Numbered from the stretch's first letter, positions 25,538 through 35,333 are shown. The stretch is DNA of 64,000 bases from Terriglobales bacterium (GCA_035573675.1 DATMAB010000027.1:349447-413446), one strand, 5' to 3'. Numbers and translations are program-made. Notes: generated from the letters alone by a model not told the origin.

Positions 25538-26425
25538 ATGAGCCAGGCATGGCAGCCGATCGAGGGCTTGAACTGGTTCGACGTCGACGATCCCAACTCG
25601 CCGGCGCTTGATGAACTGGCCGCACGCTTCGGTCTGCACGAGCTGCAGATCGAGGACTGCCGCCACCGCGGCCAGCGCGCCAAGACCGAGGAGTACGAGA
25701 GCTACATCTTCACCGTGCTCAAGCACCTGCGTCCCGGCCGCAGGGTCAACTTTGACGACTTCGATATTTTCCTCGCCAAAGACTTCCTCATTACCGTGCA
25801 CGACGGCGAATGCGCGTTGATTGACCGCGTACGCCGCCGGGCGCTGGAGCGCAATCGGGGCAAGCGCCTGGACTTGCTCTTCTATCTGCTCACCGACGCT
25901 GTGGTCGACGAGTATTTTCCCCTGCTTGACGAAGTGGCCGATGCCACCGAGACCATCGAGTCCGAGGTCCTGCACCGCCCCGAGCCCCCCGTCCTGCGCC
26001 GCATCTTCACGCTGAAGCGCAGGCTGGTGGAGTTCCGCCGCGTGGTCGGAGGCATGCGCGAGGTGGCCAACGCCATCATCCGCCGCGAACACGGCCTGGT
26101 GGGTGACGACCTCGACGCCTACTTCCGCGACGTCTACGACCACCTGGTCCGTACGCTCGACGTCATCGAGAGCCAGCGCGACCTGCTCACCGGCTCGCTC
26201 GACATCTATCTCTCCGCCATCGCCAACCGCACCAACGAAGCCATGAAGGTGATGACCCTCTACGGCACGATCGCGCTGCCCCTGGTGATCATCACCGGTT
26301 TCTTCGGCATGAACCTGCACCTGCCCTGGGCAGACCATCCCTACGGCGCGTGGTACGCCAGCGGCGTCATGGCCCTCTCCATCCTGCTGGTGCTGATCTA
26401 CCTGCGCAGGAAGCGGTGGATCTGA
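25538..26425 (+). CDS. CorA-like Mg2+/Co2+ channel
   Basis: 295 residues. A large cytoplasmic N-terminal funnel with long helices (RRVVGGMREVANAIIRREHGL, given here as RRVVGGMREVANAIIRREH) leads to two C-terminal membrane spans. The signature GMN is present in ITGFFGMNLHLPWA at the end of the first span, followed by a short loop and a second span (MALSILLVLIYLRRK). CorA proteins form pentameric Mg2+ channels. The N-terminus is short and the length is near the lower limit of the family. No Mg2+-responsive leader was seen upstream. Confidence 0.93.
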   Translation: MSQAWQPIEGLNWFDVDDPNSPALDELAARFGLHELQIEDCRHRGQRAKTEEYESYIFTVLKHLRPGRRVNFDDFDIFLAKDFLITVHDGECALIDRVRRRALERNRGKRLDLLFYLLTDAVVDEYFPLLDEVADATETIESEVLHRPEPPVLRRIFTLKRRLVEFRRVVGGMREVANAIIRREHGLVGDDLDAYFRDVYDHLVRTLDVIESQRDLLTGSLDIYLSAIANRTNEAMKVMTLYGTIALPLVIITGFFGMNLHLPWADHPYGAWYASGVMALSILLVLIYLRRKRWI

Positions 26426-26451
26426 GAATGCCGGCCAGCGAGCTGCTGAGC

Positions 26452-27300
26452 CTAGCGCCGCGCCCGTTGCAGGCGGCGGTACGCTTCGCTCCGCGAGAGG
26501 CCGAGTTCCCTGGCTACAATCTTCAGCGCTGCTTTCTCGTCCAGCTCACGTTCGCGCATCACCTGGCGAAGCCGGGCCGCGATTTCTGGCGCCTTCTTTT
26601 CCGCGGTTGCACCCGCCTCGGCCTTGCCGATCAGCAGCGTGCACTCGCCCTTGACGGACCGCGCTCGCAGTTCTGCGAGCACATCGGCCGCCCGCCCGCG
26701 CAGGAACTCCTCGTGCAGCTTGGTTACCTCGCGCGCCACCACCACGGGGCGATTGCCCCCCAGCACCTCCACCACGTCCTCCAGCGTTTCCAGCAAGCGG
26801 TGTGGCGCTTCGTAGAAGATTTCCGTGCTCGCGGAGGCGCGGATAGCCGCCAGCGCATCGCGCCGGACCCCTCGCTTCGCCGGCAGAAATCCGCCGAAGC
26901 GAAAAGAGTCGGTCGGCAGGCCTGCGGCCGCCAGGGCCGCGACGAACGCCGAAGCTCCCGGCACCGGGACTACGGCGATGCCGTGTGCGACCGCCAGCGC
27001 CACCAGCCGGTACCCCGGATCGGAGATCCCCGGCGTGCCCGCATCCGAGACCAGGGCCACGGCTACGCCGCGCTCCAGCTCCGCTACCAGTTCGCGCGCG
27101 CGCTCCACCTCGTTGTGCTCGTGGTAGCTGAGGGTGCGCTTTGCGATACCGTAGTGGTCGAGCAGCTTGCGCGTCTGTCGGGTATCCTCGCAGGCGATCA
27201 GGTCGGCTTCTTTCAGGACGCGCAGCGCGCGCAGGGTGATGTCCTCCAGATTCCCGATGGGCGTGGCCACGACGTACAGCGTCCCGCGCGCCTGCGTCAT
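26452..27300 (-). CDS. rsmI: 16S rRNA (cytidine1402-2'-O)-methyltransferase
   Basis: 282 residues from ATG 27300 (MTQARGTLYVVATPIGN). The motifs ATPIGNLEDITLRALRVL, ACEDTRQTRKLLDHY and VSDAGTPGISDPGY are the defining RsmI blocks (tetrapyrrole methylase fold), followed by GASAFVAALAAAGLPT and FYEAPHRLLETL. RsmI methylates the ribose of C1402 in the ribosomal P site, together with RsmH. The C-terminal helix tail (SRSEAYRRLQRARR) is shortened relative to some homologs but normal for the family. It is convergent with the CorA gene. Confidence 0.95.
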   Translation of the reverse strand: MTQARGTLYVVATPIGNLEDITLRALRVLKEADLIACEDTRQTRKLLDHYGIAKRTLSYHEHNEVERARELVAELERGVAVALVSDAGTPGISDPGYRLVALAVAHGIAVVPVPGASAFVAALAAAGLPTDSFRFGGFLPAKRGVRRDALAAIRASASTEIFYEAPHRLLETLEDVVEVLGGNRPVVVAREVTKLHEEFLRGRAADVLAELRARSVKGECTLLIGKAEAGATAEKKAPEIAARLRQVMRERELDEKAALKIVARELGLSRSEAYRRLQRARR

Positions 27301-27359
27301 GGCGCGCAGTCTATCATCCGTGCGTGAATTGATAGAATCGAGCGGCAAACCGCTGTGAG

Positions 27360-27481
27360 GGAACTTGTGTTAGGCCGTTTTGCGGGCGTGAGCGAGTCCG
27401 CCTAGGCGGACGAGCGGGAGTCCGCAGAGCCTGCCCTGAGCGAAGTCGAAGGGCGAAATCCTGAGCGAAGGACCTGGGCCT
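27360..27481 (+). repeat. CCTGAGCGAAGTCGAAGG word repeats before the FmdB gene
   Basis: The spacer holds a perfect TCCGCCTAGGCGGA palindrome and two adjacent words, CCTGAGCGAAGTCGAAGGGC and CCTGAGCGAAGGACCTGG. The CCTGAGCG word also appears near 3345. These words are common in acidobacterial spacers; no promoter is evident. Confidence 0.55.
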
Positions 27482-27790
27482 ATGCCTTTGTACGAATATC
27501 AGTGCAGAAAGTGCCAGCACCGCTTCGAGCGGATACAGAAGTTCTCCGACCCCGTTCTGAAGAAATGCCCGGAATGTGGCGGCGCGCTCGAGCAGTTGCT
27601 TTCGGCGCCCGCAGTCCAGTTCAAGGGCAGCGGCTGGTACGTCACCGATTACGCGCGCAAGGGCGCAGCCAAAGCTGCCGAAGGCGCGGGCGAAAAGCCG
27701 GCAGAATCGGCGACCGAAGAAAAAGCCGAGGCCAAGCCCAAGGCCGAGAAGCCCGAGCACAAGAAGCACCGCCACAAGAAGAAAGACTAA
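27482..27790 (+). CDS. FmdB-like zinc ribbon protein
   Basis: 102 residues. The N-terminal ribbon [16 protein letters not shown] and KKCPECGG carry the four zinc cysteines C8, C11, C29 and C32, as in FmdB/CxxC_CxxC_SSSS proteins. The rest is a charged, disordered tail (Lys/Glu/Ala repeats, ending in a His/Lys run). FmdB was linked to regulation of formamidase/amidase genes in Methylophilus, but most homologs have no known function. It is followed by the pirin gene on the same strand. Confidence 0.85.
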   Translation: MPLYEYQCRKCQHRFERIQKFSDPVLKKCPECGGALEQLLSAPAVQFKGSGWYVTDYARKGAAKAAEGAGEKPAESATEEKAEAKPKAEKPEHKKHRHKKKD

Positions 27791-27852
27791 CCGCGGCCCC
27801 CTCCCCTGAGTCGTTTGGTTTGCCTGCGGCATCGAACACCAGGGAGGCACTC

Positions 27853-28551
27853 ATGATTGAGCTTCGTCCTGCCGCCGAGCGCGGCCACGCCAACCACGGC
27901 TGGCTCGACACCTGGCATACCTTTTCCTTCGACACCTATCACGAACCCGAGCACATGGGTTTCCGCGCGCTGCGCGTCATCAACGAGGACTTTGTCGCCC
28001 CCGGCGCCGGCTTTCCCATGCATCCGCACCGCGACATGGAGATCGTCACCTACGTGCTCGAGGGGGCGCTCCAGCACAAGGACAGCCTGGGTAACGGCAG
28101 CATCATCCGCCCCGGCGACGGCCAGCGCATGAGCGCCGGCTCCGGCATCCTGCACAGCGAGTTCAACGCCTCGAAGACCGAGCCCGTGCACCTGCTGCAG
28201 ATATGGATCCGCCCGGAGCGCCGCGGCCTCGAGCCCGGCTATGAGCAGAAAGAATTCCCGTTGGAAGAAAAGCGCGGACGTTTGCGGCCGATTGCTGCGC
28301 GGGATGGCCGCGAAGGGGCGGTCACCATCCACCAGGACGTGACCCTCTACGCCTCCACGCTTGCGCCCGGCCAGCAGGTCGAGCACACCCTCACCCCCGG
28401 CCGCCACGCCTGGCTGCAGGTCGCTCGCGGAGCGGTGGCGCTCAACGGCACAGGACTCAATCAGGGCGATGGCGCCGCGGTCAGCGAAGAAGAGAAGCTC
28501 ACCATCCGCGCCGAGCAGGACGCTGAAATCCTGCTGTTCGACTTGGCGTAG
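27853..28551 (+). CDS. Pirin family protein
   Basis: 232 residues from ATG 27853, which has AGGGAGGCAC upstream. The N-terminal cupin carries the metal site HPHRDMEIV (H58 and H60 region) with HSEFNAS and [10 protein letters not shown] further on, and the C-terminal cupin is less conserved. Bacterial pirins of this kind (YhhW/quercetinase-like) bind Fe or Ni; some cleave quercetin, others act as redox-sensitive regulators. The substrate cannot be read here. It follows the FmdB-like gene by about 60 bp. Confidence 0.9.
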   Translation: MIELRPAAERGHANHGWLDTWHTFSFDTYHEPEHMGFRALRVINEDFVAPGAGFPMHPHRDMEIVTYVLEGALQHKDSLGNGSIIRPGDGQRMSAGSGILHSEFNASKTEPVHLLQIWIRPERRGLEPGYEQKEFPLEEKRGRLRPIAARDGREGAVTIHQDVTLYASTLAPGQQVEHTLTPGRHAWLQVARGAVALNGTGLNQGDGAAVSEEEKLTIRAEQDAEILLFDLA

Positions 28552-28616
28552 CGCCGGCGTCCTCGCCGGCTGCCACGCGGAAGTCCCGCCCGCCCGCGCG
28601 CGCACGTCTCCTCCTT

Positions 28617-28670
28617 CGTAGAGACGCAGCTTGCTGCGTCTCGGAGACGTTGCAAGCAACGTCTCTACGC
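28617..28670 (+). repeat. GTAGAGACGCAGC family palindrome, copy 1
   Basis: CGTAGAGACGCAGCTTGCTG then CGTCTCGGAGACG then TTGCAAGCAACGTCTCTACG. Nested palindromes (GAGACGCAG/CTGCGTCTC and the outer GTAGAGACG/CGTCTCTAC). Two further copies lie at 57081 and 57222. Confidence 0.8.
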
Positions 28671-28722
28671 AGTTGCGCTTGTTATTCCTCAGCGATGTCT
28701 CGGAATGGCAAAAGCTATGACG

Positions 28723-28764
28723 GTGCCCCATGTCTGCGCCACGTTTTTCGGCGCAGACGTGGGG
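28723..28764 (+). repeat. Imperfect palindrome, GTGCCCC family, copy 3
   Basis: GTGCCCCATGTCTGCGCC pairs with GGCGCAGACGTGGGG across ACGTTTTTC; 14-15 paired bases. Placed right after the pirin gene and directly before the clpB stop, so it can act on both convergent transcripts. Confidence 0.8.
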
Positions 28765-28775
28765 TAAGGGGGGGG

Positions 28776-31403
28776 TTACGCCGTCTTCGGCACCCGTGCC
28801 CGCTCCACCTCGAACGCCATCTTCCGCGACTTCGTGTCGGCGTCCACCACCACGTGGTCGCCGTGCAGCACTTCCCCATCGAGGATCTTGAGCGCCAGCG
28901 GATCCTGGATGAGCCGCTGGATGGCGCGCTTCAGCGGCCGTGCCCCGTAGTTGGCGTCGTAGCCTTCGGCGAACAGCAGGTCGCGCGCCGCATCGGTGAG
29001 CTCCAGTGAGATTTTGCGGTCCGCCAGCAGTCGCCGCAGGTCTTCCAGGCGCAGGTCGATGATCTTCGTCAGCTGTTCCTTGCCCAGCGGGTTGAACAGG
29101 ATGATGTCGTCCACGCGGTTCAGGAACTCCGGTTTGAAGTGCGCCTGCATGGCGTTCATCACCTGCCGGCGCGCCTCTTCGAAGTCCTCGGGCGTCTGCA
29201 GCGCCGAAGCCTGCAGATACGCCGAGCCGATGTTCGAGGTCATGATCAGCACCGCGTTCTTGAAGTCCACCGTGCGGCCCTTGCCGTCGGTCAGGCGGCC
29301 GTCATCCATGATTTGCAGCAGGATGTTGAACACATCCGGGTGGGCCTTCTCGATCTCGTCGAACAGCACCACCGCATACGGGCGCCGGCGCACCTGCTCG
29401 GTCAGTTGCCCGCCTTCCTCGTAGCCCACGTAGCCCGGCGGCGCGCCGATCAAACGCGCCACGGCATGCTTCTCCATGTACTCGGACATGTCGAGCCGCA
29501 CCATGGCGTGCTCGTCATCGAACAGGAACTCGGCCAGCGCGCGCGCCAGCTCCGTCTTGCCCACGCCGGTCGGCCCCAGGAAAATGAACGAGCCGATGGG
29601 CCGCCGCGGGTCGCTCAATCCCGCCCGCGACCGCCGGATGGCGTTCGCCACCCTCTCCAGCGCCGCCTCCTGCCCCACCACGCGCTGGCGCAGCCGCTCC
29701 TCCATCCGGATGAGCTTGTGCACCTCGCCCTCCAGCATCTTCGAGACCGGGATGCCGGTCCACTTGGAGACGATGCGCGCCACGTCCTCTTCATCCACTT
29801 CTTCCTTCAGCATGCGCGAGCCCGCCTTCGATTCCTCCTCGCTCAGCCGCGCCAGCTCCTTCTCCGCCTGCCGCAGCTCGCCGTAGCGGATCGCGGCCAC
29901 GCGCTCCAGGTCGCCCTTGCGCTCCGCCTGCTGCTCTTCCAGCTTCAGCTTCTCGATCCGCTCCTTCAACTCGCGGATGCGCCCGATCTGCTGCTTCTCC
30001 TGCTTCCAGCGCACTTTGAGCGCATCCGCCTGTTCGCGGACGTTGGCCAGTTCTTTCTCGACTGCGGCCAGACGCTCGCGCGAGTTGGGATCGTTCTCCT
30101 TCTTCAACGCCTGGCGCTCGATCTCCAGTTGCGTGGCCCGCCGCTCCAGTTCGTCGATCTCCACCGGCATGGAGTCGATCTCGATGCGCAGCGAGGCGGC
30201 GGCCTCATCGATCAGGTCGATGGCTTTGTCGGGCAGAAAGCGGTCGGAGATGTAACGATGCGAGAGCGTGGCCGCGGCCACGATGGCCGAGTCCTTGATG
30301 CGCACCCCGTGGTGCACCTCGTAGCGCTCCTTCAGGCCGCGCAGAATGGCGATGGTGTCGGCCACATTGGGCTCGCCCACGAATACGATCTGGAAGCGGC
30401 GTTCGAGCGCCGCATCCTTCTCAATGTGTTTGCGGTACTCGTTCAGCGTGGTGGCGCCGATGGCGCGCAGTTCGCCGCGCGCCAGCGCCGGCTTCAGCAT
30501 GTTCGAGGCGTCGATCGCCCCTTCCGCCGCACCCGCTCCCACCAGCGTGTGCAGCTCGTCGATGAACAGAATGATCTGCCCCTCGGATTCCTCGATCTCT
30601 TTGAGCACCGCCTTCAAGCGGTCTTCGAACTCGCCCCGATACTTGGCGCCTGCCACCATGGCGCCCAGGTCGAGCGCTACGACGCGCTTCGACTTCAGCG
30701 CCTCCGGCACGTCGCCGGAGACGATGCGTTGCGCCAGCCCCTCGACGATGGCCGTCTTGCCCACGCCCGGCTCGCCGATCAGCACCGGGTTGTTCTTGGT
30801 GCGGCGGGAAAGCACCTGCACCACGCGCCGGATCTCGTCATCCCGCCCGATCACCGGGTCGAGCTTGCCGCGGCGCGCCAGCTCCGTTAAGTCACGAGCG
30901 TAGCGCTCCAGCGCCTGGTACTTGGCTTCCGGGTTGGGATCGGTCACCGTCTGCGAGCCCCGCACGGTAGCCAGCGCCTTCAGGATGGCGTCGCGCGTCG
31001 CACCCTGCCTCGCCAGGATGACCTGCGCCGCGTCACCTTGGGCCTCTGCCAGGCTGAGCAGCAGGTGTTCGGTCGAGACGTATTCGTCCTTGAACTGCTG
31101 CGCTTCCTTGAAAGCGCGCTCGATGGCCTGCGCCAGCGCATCCGAAAGGCTGGGCTGCCGTGCGCCCGACCCGGAGAGCTTGGGCAGGCCGTCGACCTGG
31201 CGCCGCGCCTCCATGGCCACGGTCTGCGCGTTCACACCGATCTTCTCCAGCACTGGCACCACGATGCCTTCGCGGTCTTCCACCAACGCCGCCAGAAGAT
31301 GGACGGGCAGAATCTCCGGATTGCCCAGTTGCGCCGCCAGGTCGTTGGCCGCGCGCACCGCTTCCTGCGCCTTGATGGTCAGCTTCTCCCAACGAATGCT
31401 CAT
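28776..31403 (-). CDS. clpB: Chaperone disaggregase ClpB
   Basis: 875 residues, full length for ClpB. N-domain (about 1-145), first AAA+ domain with Walker [19 protein letters not shown] and [14 protein letters not shown], a long coiled-coil M-domain (about 410-530, charged Glu/Arg/Lys), and second AAA+ domain with [19 protein letters not shown] and [17 protein letters not shown]. ClpB pulls polypeptides from aggregates together with DnaK/DnaJ. The presence of the M-domain separates it from ClpA/ClpC. It follows the hsp20 gene on the same strand, about 240 bp downstream, so the pair is likely expressed together under heat stress. Confidence 0.97.
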   Translation of the reverse strand: MSIRWEKLTIKAQEAVRAANDLAAQLGNPEILPVHLLAALVEDREGIVVPVLEKIGVNAQTVAMEARRQVDGLPKLSGSGARQPSLSDALAQAIERAFKEAQQFKDEYVSTEHLLLSLAEAQGDAAQVILARQGATRDAILKALATVRGSQTVTDPNPEAKYQALERYARDLTELARRGKLDPVIGRDDEIRRVVQVLSRRTKNNPVLIGEPGVGKTAIVEGLAQRIVSGDVPEALKSKRVVALDLGAMVAGAKYRGEFEDRLKAVLKEIEESEGQIILFIDELHTLVGAGAAEGAIDASNMLKPALARGELRAIGATTLNEYRKHIEKDAALERRFQIVFVGEPNVADTIAILRGLKERYEVHHGVRIKDSAIVAAATLSHRYISDRFLPDKAIDLIDEAAASLRIEIDSMPVEIDELERRATQLEIERQALKKENDPNSRERLAAVEKELANVREQADALKVRWKQEKQQIGRIRELKERIEKLKLEEQQAERKGDLERVAAIRYGELRQAEKELARLSEEESKAGSRMLKEEVDEEDVARIVSKWTGIPVSKMLEGEVHKLIRMEERLRQRVVGQEAALERVANAIRRSRAGLSDPRRPIGSFIFLGPTGVGKTELARALAEFLFDDEHAMVRLDMSEYMEKHAVARLIGAPPGYVGYEEGGQLTEQVRRRPYAVVLFDEIEKAHPDVFNILLQIMDDGRLTDGKGRTVDFKNAVLIMTSNIGSAYLQASALQTPEDFEEARRQVMNAMQAHFKPEFLNRVDDIILFNPLGKEQLTKIIDLRLEDLRRLLADRKISLELTDAARDLLFAEGYDANYGARPLKRAIQRLIQDPLALKILDGEVLHGDHVVVDADTKSRKMAFEVERARVPKTA

Positions 31404-31645
31404 GTTCGCATTACCTTCTTCCTGTTCATCTTCCGGTTGTCATCCCGGGCGGGGGAAGGCTCCCGCGCGCTTACGCCACAGCCGCGCCGCGCGCATCGCC
31501 GTGCCCCTGGTCGTGCGCCGGAAGCCCGAGTCGAGGCCCCTTCGGTCTTGCCTTGCGGCGTCCATCGGCGCTTCCCGCTCCAACGAAAAGGCGGAAGACC
31601 GGAAACCGCCCGGCCTCCCGCCTGTGTTGCCATGCATTCCGGGCT

Positions 31646-32122
31646 TCAGGCAGCTTTGCCCTTGGCCTCGAGTGTCTTCTGGCCGACCTGCACCTTGATC
31701 TGCTTGGGTTTGGCTTCGGCCTTCTTGGGCAGCCGGATCCTCAGCACGCCGTTCTCGCACTCGGCGGTCACCTGGTCCGGCTCGATGGTGTTGGGCACGG
31801 TGAAGCTGCGCGTGAACGCCCCATAACGCCGCTCGATGCGATGGAAGTTCTCCTCCTTCTCTTCCTTTTCGAACTTCCGCTCGCCCTTCACCGTCAGCGT
31901 GTTGTTCTCCAGGTTCACGTCCAGGTCCTTCATCTCGATGCCCGGGACTTCCATCTTCAGCGTGATGGCGTGCTCATCCTCGTACACATCCACCGCGGGC
32001 ACAAAGCCGGTGGTCATCAGGGCTTCGTTGCTGGGGAATGGCGTCTCCTGGAAGAGCCGGTTCAACCGGTCCTGCAGGGTGGTGAGCTCACGAAATGGAT
32101 CCCAACGGGTCAGTAGTGTCAT
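31646..32122 (-). CDS. hsp20: Hsp20/alpha-crystallin small heat-shock protein
   Basis: 158 residues from ATG 32122, preceded by GGAGGTTGAAAGGG. A longer in-frame GTG start at 32203 is unlikely because it lies at or before the predicted transcription start. The alpha-crystallin domain (about 40-135) contains EVPGIEMKDLDVNLEN, the exposed GVLRIRLPKKAEAK and an AFTRSF strand. Hsp20 holds unfolding proteins for refolding by ClpB/DnaK, and clpB lies just downstream. A consensus-grade promoter lies upstream. Confidence 0.95.
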   Translation of the reverse strand: MTLLTRWDPFRELTTLQDRLNRLFQETPFPSNEALMTTGFVPAVDVYEDEHAITLKMEVPGIEMKDLDVNLENNTLTVKGERKFEKEEKEENFHRIERRYGAFTRSFTVPNTIEPDQVTAECENGVLRIRLPKKAEAKPKQIKVQVGQKTLEAKGKAA

Positions 32123-32169
32123 TTTCCCTTTCAACCTCCATCCGAAAGTCTCGAACTGCTCTGATGTCA

Positions 32170-32234
32170 GGAGGCCTGCTTCGGCCTCTGTATTAGTCGA
32201 CACAAATAATAAAATCTTAGTGTATGATTGTCAA
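32170..32234 (-). promoter_or_regulatory. hsp20 promoter and leader hairpin
   Basis: On the minus strand TTGACA (32234-32229) and TATTAT (32211-32206) are separated by exactly 17 bp, close to the sigma-70 consensus. The predicted start is near 32199, giving a leader of about 77 nt with a perfect hairpin GAGGCC-GAAGCA-GGCCTC before the ribosome binding site. No CIRCE or HAIR (HspR) operator was found. Heat control may rest on the leader or on a sigma factor. Confidence 0.7.
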
Positions 32235-32254
32235 GTACAAATTTGTCCTTATTT

Positions 32255-32271
32255 TTCAGTAAGTTACTGAA
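32255..32271. promoter_or_regulatory. Perfect palindrome upstream of hsp20
   Basis: TTCAGTAA-G-TTACTGAA is a perfect 8-1-8 inverted repeat. It overlaps the stop codon of the RlmI-like gene and lies 21 bp upstream of the hsp20 -35 element. It could bind a repressor or activator; its position is typical for activation. The GTAACTTA/TAAGTTAC element near 36477 uses a similar half-site. Confidence 0.45.
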
Positions 32272-33425
32272 AGTATGATGCACTTAAGGTAGGCCGTTTC
32301 TGGAACGGAAAGCATCACCGGGTGGTCCTTCGCCTGGCCCCTGCGTTCCAGGACGCGCAGCGTGCGATGAGCGTCGGCTGCGGCGGCGCGGAGCGTCTCC
32401 ATGAATTCGGTCTCGCTGACGTGGTAGCTGCAGGAGCAGGTGACCAGCACCCCGCCCGGACGCAGCATCTTCATGGCCCGCAGGTTGATCTCCTTGTATC
32501 CGCGCAGCGCAGTGGGCAGGCTGCGGCGGGAGCGCGCGAAGGCCGGAGGATCGAGCACGATGGTATCGAACTGGCGCCCTGCGGCCGCATAGTCCTTGAG
32601 CAGGTCGAAGGCGTTGCCCTCGATCCACTCGATCTCCGGCCGGCCTTCCGCTTGATTGAGTGCGGCGTTGCGTTCCGCCGCCTCCAGTGCCGGGCGCGAA
32701 CTGTCCACGCCCGTCACGCTGCGGCACACCCCCGCCAGATGGAGCGCGAACCCGCCCTGATAGCAGAACATGTCCAGCGCATCGCCATGCGCCCAGGCTG
32801 CCGCCGCGGCGTAGTTTTCGCGCTGGTCCAAAAACGCTCCCGTCTTCTGGCCGGCGAGTGCGTCATAGTGCAAGCGCACGCCGTTCATGCTCACGACTGT
32901 CGCTGTCTTCCCGCCCGCCAGCAAGCGATCGGTCACGGGCGGCAGCTTCTCCAACTGGCGGATGCGTGCTTCTGCCCGTTCCACGATTCCGGCGGGCGCC
33001 ATCCGCTCGACCAGCGTGTCGACCACCGCTTGGCGCACCGGTGCCCGGTCCATGGACTGGGTCAGGATCTGCAGGGAGAGCACGTCGTTGTACCGGTCGA
33101 CGATCAGGCCGGGCAGCGAGTCCGCCTCGCTGAACACCAGCCGGAAGGCATTGCTGTCGCGCACCACCCGGCGCCGGTAATCGATGGCCTGCTCGAGGCG
33201 CTGCCGCAGCAGGCCGGCTAGCTCGCTCTCCGCGACGGCACGGCTGGAAAGCAGGCGCAGCGCGATTTCTGAGGCGCTGCTGTAAAAGGCACTGCCGAGC
33301 ACGCGCCCGCGCCGGTCGTGTACCGTGACCAGATCGCCCGCGGCCGCCTGCGCCGAGACGACGTCCGACCGGTAGACCCAGAGATGGCCGCCCGCCAGCC
33401 GGGCTGCGCCGCGCGCGCTCACCAC
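32256..33425 (-). CDS. RlmI-like PUA/SAM-dependent methyltransferase
   Basis: 389 residues. An N-terminal PUA domain (HLWVYRSDVV, LVTVHDRRGRVLGSAFYS) is followed by a Rossmann methyltransferase with MFCYQGGFALHLAG (SAM site), VDSSRPALEAAERNA and the catalytic-type loop VLDPPAFARSRR. The family includes RlmI (m5C1962 in 23S rRNA) and RlmK/L. The class I 5-methylcytosine signature PPAF fits RlmI best. The start is not certain because upstream coding potential continues with GTG codons. It runs opposite to no neighbour closely and is followed by the hsp20 promoter. Confidence 0.9.
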   Translation of the reverse strand: MVSARGAARLAGGHLWVYRSDVVSAQAAAGDLVTVHDRRGRVLGSAFYSSASEIALRLLSSRAVAESELAGLLRQRLEQAIDYRRRVVRDSNAFRLVFSEADSLPGLIVDRYNDVLSLQILTQSMDRAPVRQAVVDTLVERMAPAGIVERAEARIRQLEKLPPVTDRLLAGGKTATVVSMNGVRLHYDALAGQKTGAFLDQRENYAAAAAWAHGDALDMFCYQGGFALHLAGVCRSVTGVDSSRPALEAAERNAALNQAEGRPEIEWIEGNAFDLLKDYAAAGRQFDTIVLDPPAFARSRRSLPTALRGYKEINLRAMKMLRPGGVLVTCSCSYHVSETEFMETLRAAAADAHRTLRVLERRGQAKDHPVMLSVPETAYLKCIILSVTY

Positions 33426-33451
33426 TACCGACGGCCTGGATACGCCGCGCT

Positions 33452-34453
33452 TCAGCGCGTCCGGGCCTTCAGGGCGTCCAGGGCAGCCTGTACCCGGGGC
33501 GCGTTGGGATTGTTGGGCGATTCCCGCAGGAAGATCGTGTACTCGGCCATGGCGTCGGTTTCCTTGTTCATCGCCTCATAGGCGCGCGCCGCGATCAGGT
33601 GGCAGGCGGCGAACTGCTCATGAGGGACGGCATGGACTTTGGTGGCTGTGGCCGCGGCTGCCTCCGGCTTGTGCAGCAGCAATTGAACCTGCGCCAGCAT
33701 GGTGAGCGTCTGCGCATCCAGCGGTTCGGTGGCCAGTGCTTTGTCGAAGCTTGTCCCGGCCTCCGCGTACCTTTTTTCCTGGAACAGCAGGAGGCCGAGG
33801 TTGCGATGCGCGCGGGCGTAGCGACCGTTGATCGCGATTGCCTTCTCGAACATGGCCCGCCCCCGTTCCCGCTCGCCGGTATTCATGTACACCACGCCCA
33901 GATCGTTGTGCGCGGCTGCGTACTGCGGATACAGGCTGATGGCCTTCTCGAAGCGCGCTCGCGCTTCCCCCCACTTCCCTTCCTCCATCGCCTTGCCGCC
34001 TTTTTCGTATTCCTTGCGGGCCTTGCCCGGCACGTTCAGGTCCGCGGCGGAGACCATGGCCTCCTCCGGCACGGCCAGGCTGCCGTCCGCGTTCTTGGCG
34101 CGCTCCACGCGCACAAATTCCGTGTGCGAGTTCTGGCTACGCGAGATGGTGAAGGCGCCGGTTGTCGTCTCCTGGATGCCCATCCCGCTGACTCGTATCC
34201 GGTACGTACCCGGTTGCACCCCGGAGAACTCCACCTGCCCCTGATCGTCCGTGAACGCTTCGGTGGTGTACTGTTCGCTTCCCGTCAGCAGTTGTACGCG
34301 CAACTGCATTTTCGCCGGCCGGTCATCGCTGTAGGTGACGCGCACCATGACCCGGGCGAAAGTCGTTCCCTCGACGGAAGGCGTGCGCTGGCCCCAAGCG
34401 AAAAGAGGCGACAGCAGGAAAAGGGCGCACAGAGTGTGGACTCGGCGAACCAT
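33452..34453 (-). CDS. Exported TPR protein with carboxypeptidase-regulatory-like domain
   Basis: 333 residues from ATG 34453, which has AAGGAG upstream and a signal peptide (VHTLCALFLLSPLFAWG). A beta-sandwich domain (about 25-120: QVEFSGVQPGTYRIRVSG) of the carboxypeptidase-regulatory/SpaA-like type is followed by at least four tetratricopeptide repeats (about 150-320: WGEARARFEKAISLYPQYAA, HNDLGVVYMNTGERERGRAM and so on). This arrangement is very common in Acidobacteriota. TPRs bind partner proteins; no partner is evident. Located between the RlmI-like gene and the CdsZ-like gene on the same strand. Confidence 0.85.
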   Translation of the reverse strand: MVRRVHTLCALFLLSPLFAWGQRTPSVEGTTFARVMVRVTYSDDRPAKMQLRVQLLTGSEQYTTEAFTDDQGQVEFSGVQPGTYRIRVSGMGIQETTTGAFTISRSQNSHTEFVRVERAKNADGSLAVPEEAMVSAADLNVPGKARKEYEKGGKAMEEGKWGEARARFEKAISLYPQYAAAHNDLGVVYMNTGERERGRAMFEKAIAINGRYARAHRNLGLLLFQEKRYAEAGTSFDKALATEPLDAQTLTMLAQVQLLLHKPEAAAATATKVHAVPHEQFAACHLIAARAYEAMNKETDAMAEYTIFLRESPNNPNAPRVQAALDALKARTR

Positions 34454-34511
34454 GGCGGTACTCCTTTCGGCATCGACGAAGGTCCCGGCCGCGTCGCTGC
34501 CTCGACACCCT

Positions 34512-35333
34512 TCAAGCCGGCGTACCGCTTTCGGCAACCGGCTCTCCGGGTTCTGGTTCCTCCTCTTCCGGTTCCAGAACCGCTGCCGCCCGCTTGCGCG
34601 AACGGCTGGGCTCCGGATGCGGCTCATGCGACGGGTCGTAGTACAGGATGCGGCCGCAGGAGTCGCAGGTGACGATGGAATCGTTGCGGCGCACTTCGTT
34701 GTACGTCTGCGGACGCAGCAGCACGTGGCACTCGCCGCACTGGTGGTCGCGGGCTTCGGTGACGGCGTTCGTCTTGCGCAGCTTCAACACCCGGTCGTAG
34801 CGTTCGACCACGTCGGGCGTGATCCGGGCGCGCAGCGCGTCGCGCTTGGCGGTCCACTCCCCGAGCAGGGCCTCGTCTTCGGCAGTGCGGGCCCGCGCCT
34901 CCGCTTTTTCCTTCTCGATCTCCGCCGTTTCTTCCTGCAGCTCCGCCTCGGCCGCCTTGATCGCTGCCTCGTGGGCGTCGGCTGCAACCATGTCTTCGAG
35001 GATCTTGTCCTCGGCGGCGCGGATCTGGCTCTCCGCGTACTCGATCTCGTGCAGCAACGCCTTGTACTGCTCGTTGGTCTTCACCGCCAGGGACTGCTCG
35101 CGGTACTTGGAAATCTTCGCCCGCTGATCCTGGATCTCGGCTTCGTGGTGCTTACGATCCTTCTGATTGGCGGCCAGAGCCGCCTTGGCTTTCTCCAGTT
35201 GGCTCCGGGTGTGGGCCAGCTTCTCTTCGATGGCGGCCACGCGCCGCGGCAGGGCCTGGATCTCGGCCGTGAGGCGGGCGATCTCCCGATCCGCTTCCTG
35301 CAGCGCGATCAGGTTGGAGAGGTCCGGATGCAT
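34512..35333 (-). CDS. CdsZ-like C4 zinc ribbon coiled-coil protein
   Basis: 273 residues from ATG 35333 (MHPDLSNLIALQEADREI). A long charged coiled-coil hairpin (about 5-185) is followed by a C4 zinc ribbon with Cys in HQCGECHVLL and IVTCDSCGRIL, then a disordered Glu/Pro tail. This matches the CdsZ/DUF164 (zf-RING_7) family. The long frame continues upstream without a start in the correct context and is antisense to the MBL gene, so it is not part of the gene. Homologs have been linked to RNA binding and to bacterial cell division or secretion in different phyla; the role is not established. Confidence 0.9.
   Translation of the reverse strand: MHPDLSNLIALQEADREIARLTAEIQALPRRVAAIEEKLAHTRSQLEKAKAALAANQKDRKHHEAEIQDQRAKISKYREQSLAVKTNEQYKALLHEIEYAESQIRAAEDKILEDMVAADAHEAAIKAAEAELQEETAEIEKEKAEARARTAEDEALLGEWTAKRDALRARITPDVVERYDRVLKLRKTNAVTEARDHQCGECHVLLRPQTYNEVRRNDSIVTCDSCGRILYYDPSHEPHPEPSRSRKRAAAVLEPEEEEPEPGEPVAESGTPA

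Noticed and set aside
29139..30890. 583-codon plus-strand frame
   Set aside because: Antisense to clpB; Arg/Leu/His-rich with no domain signature.
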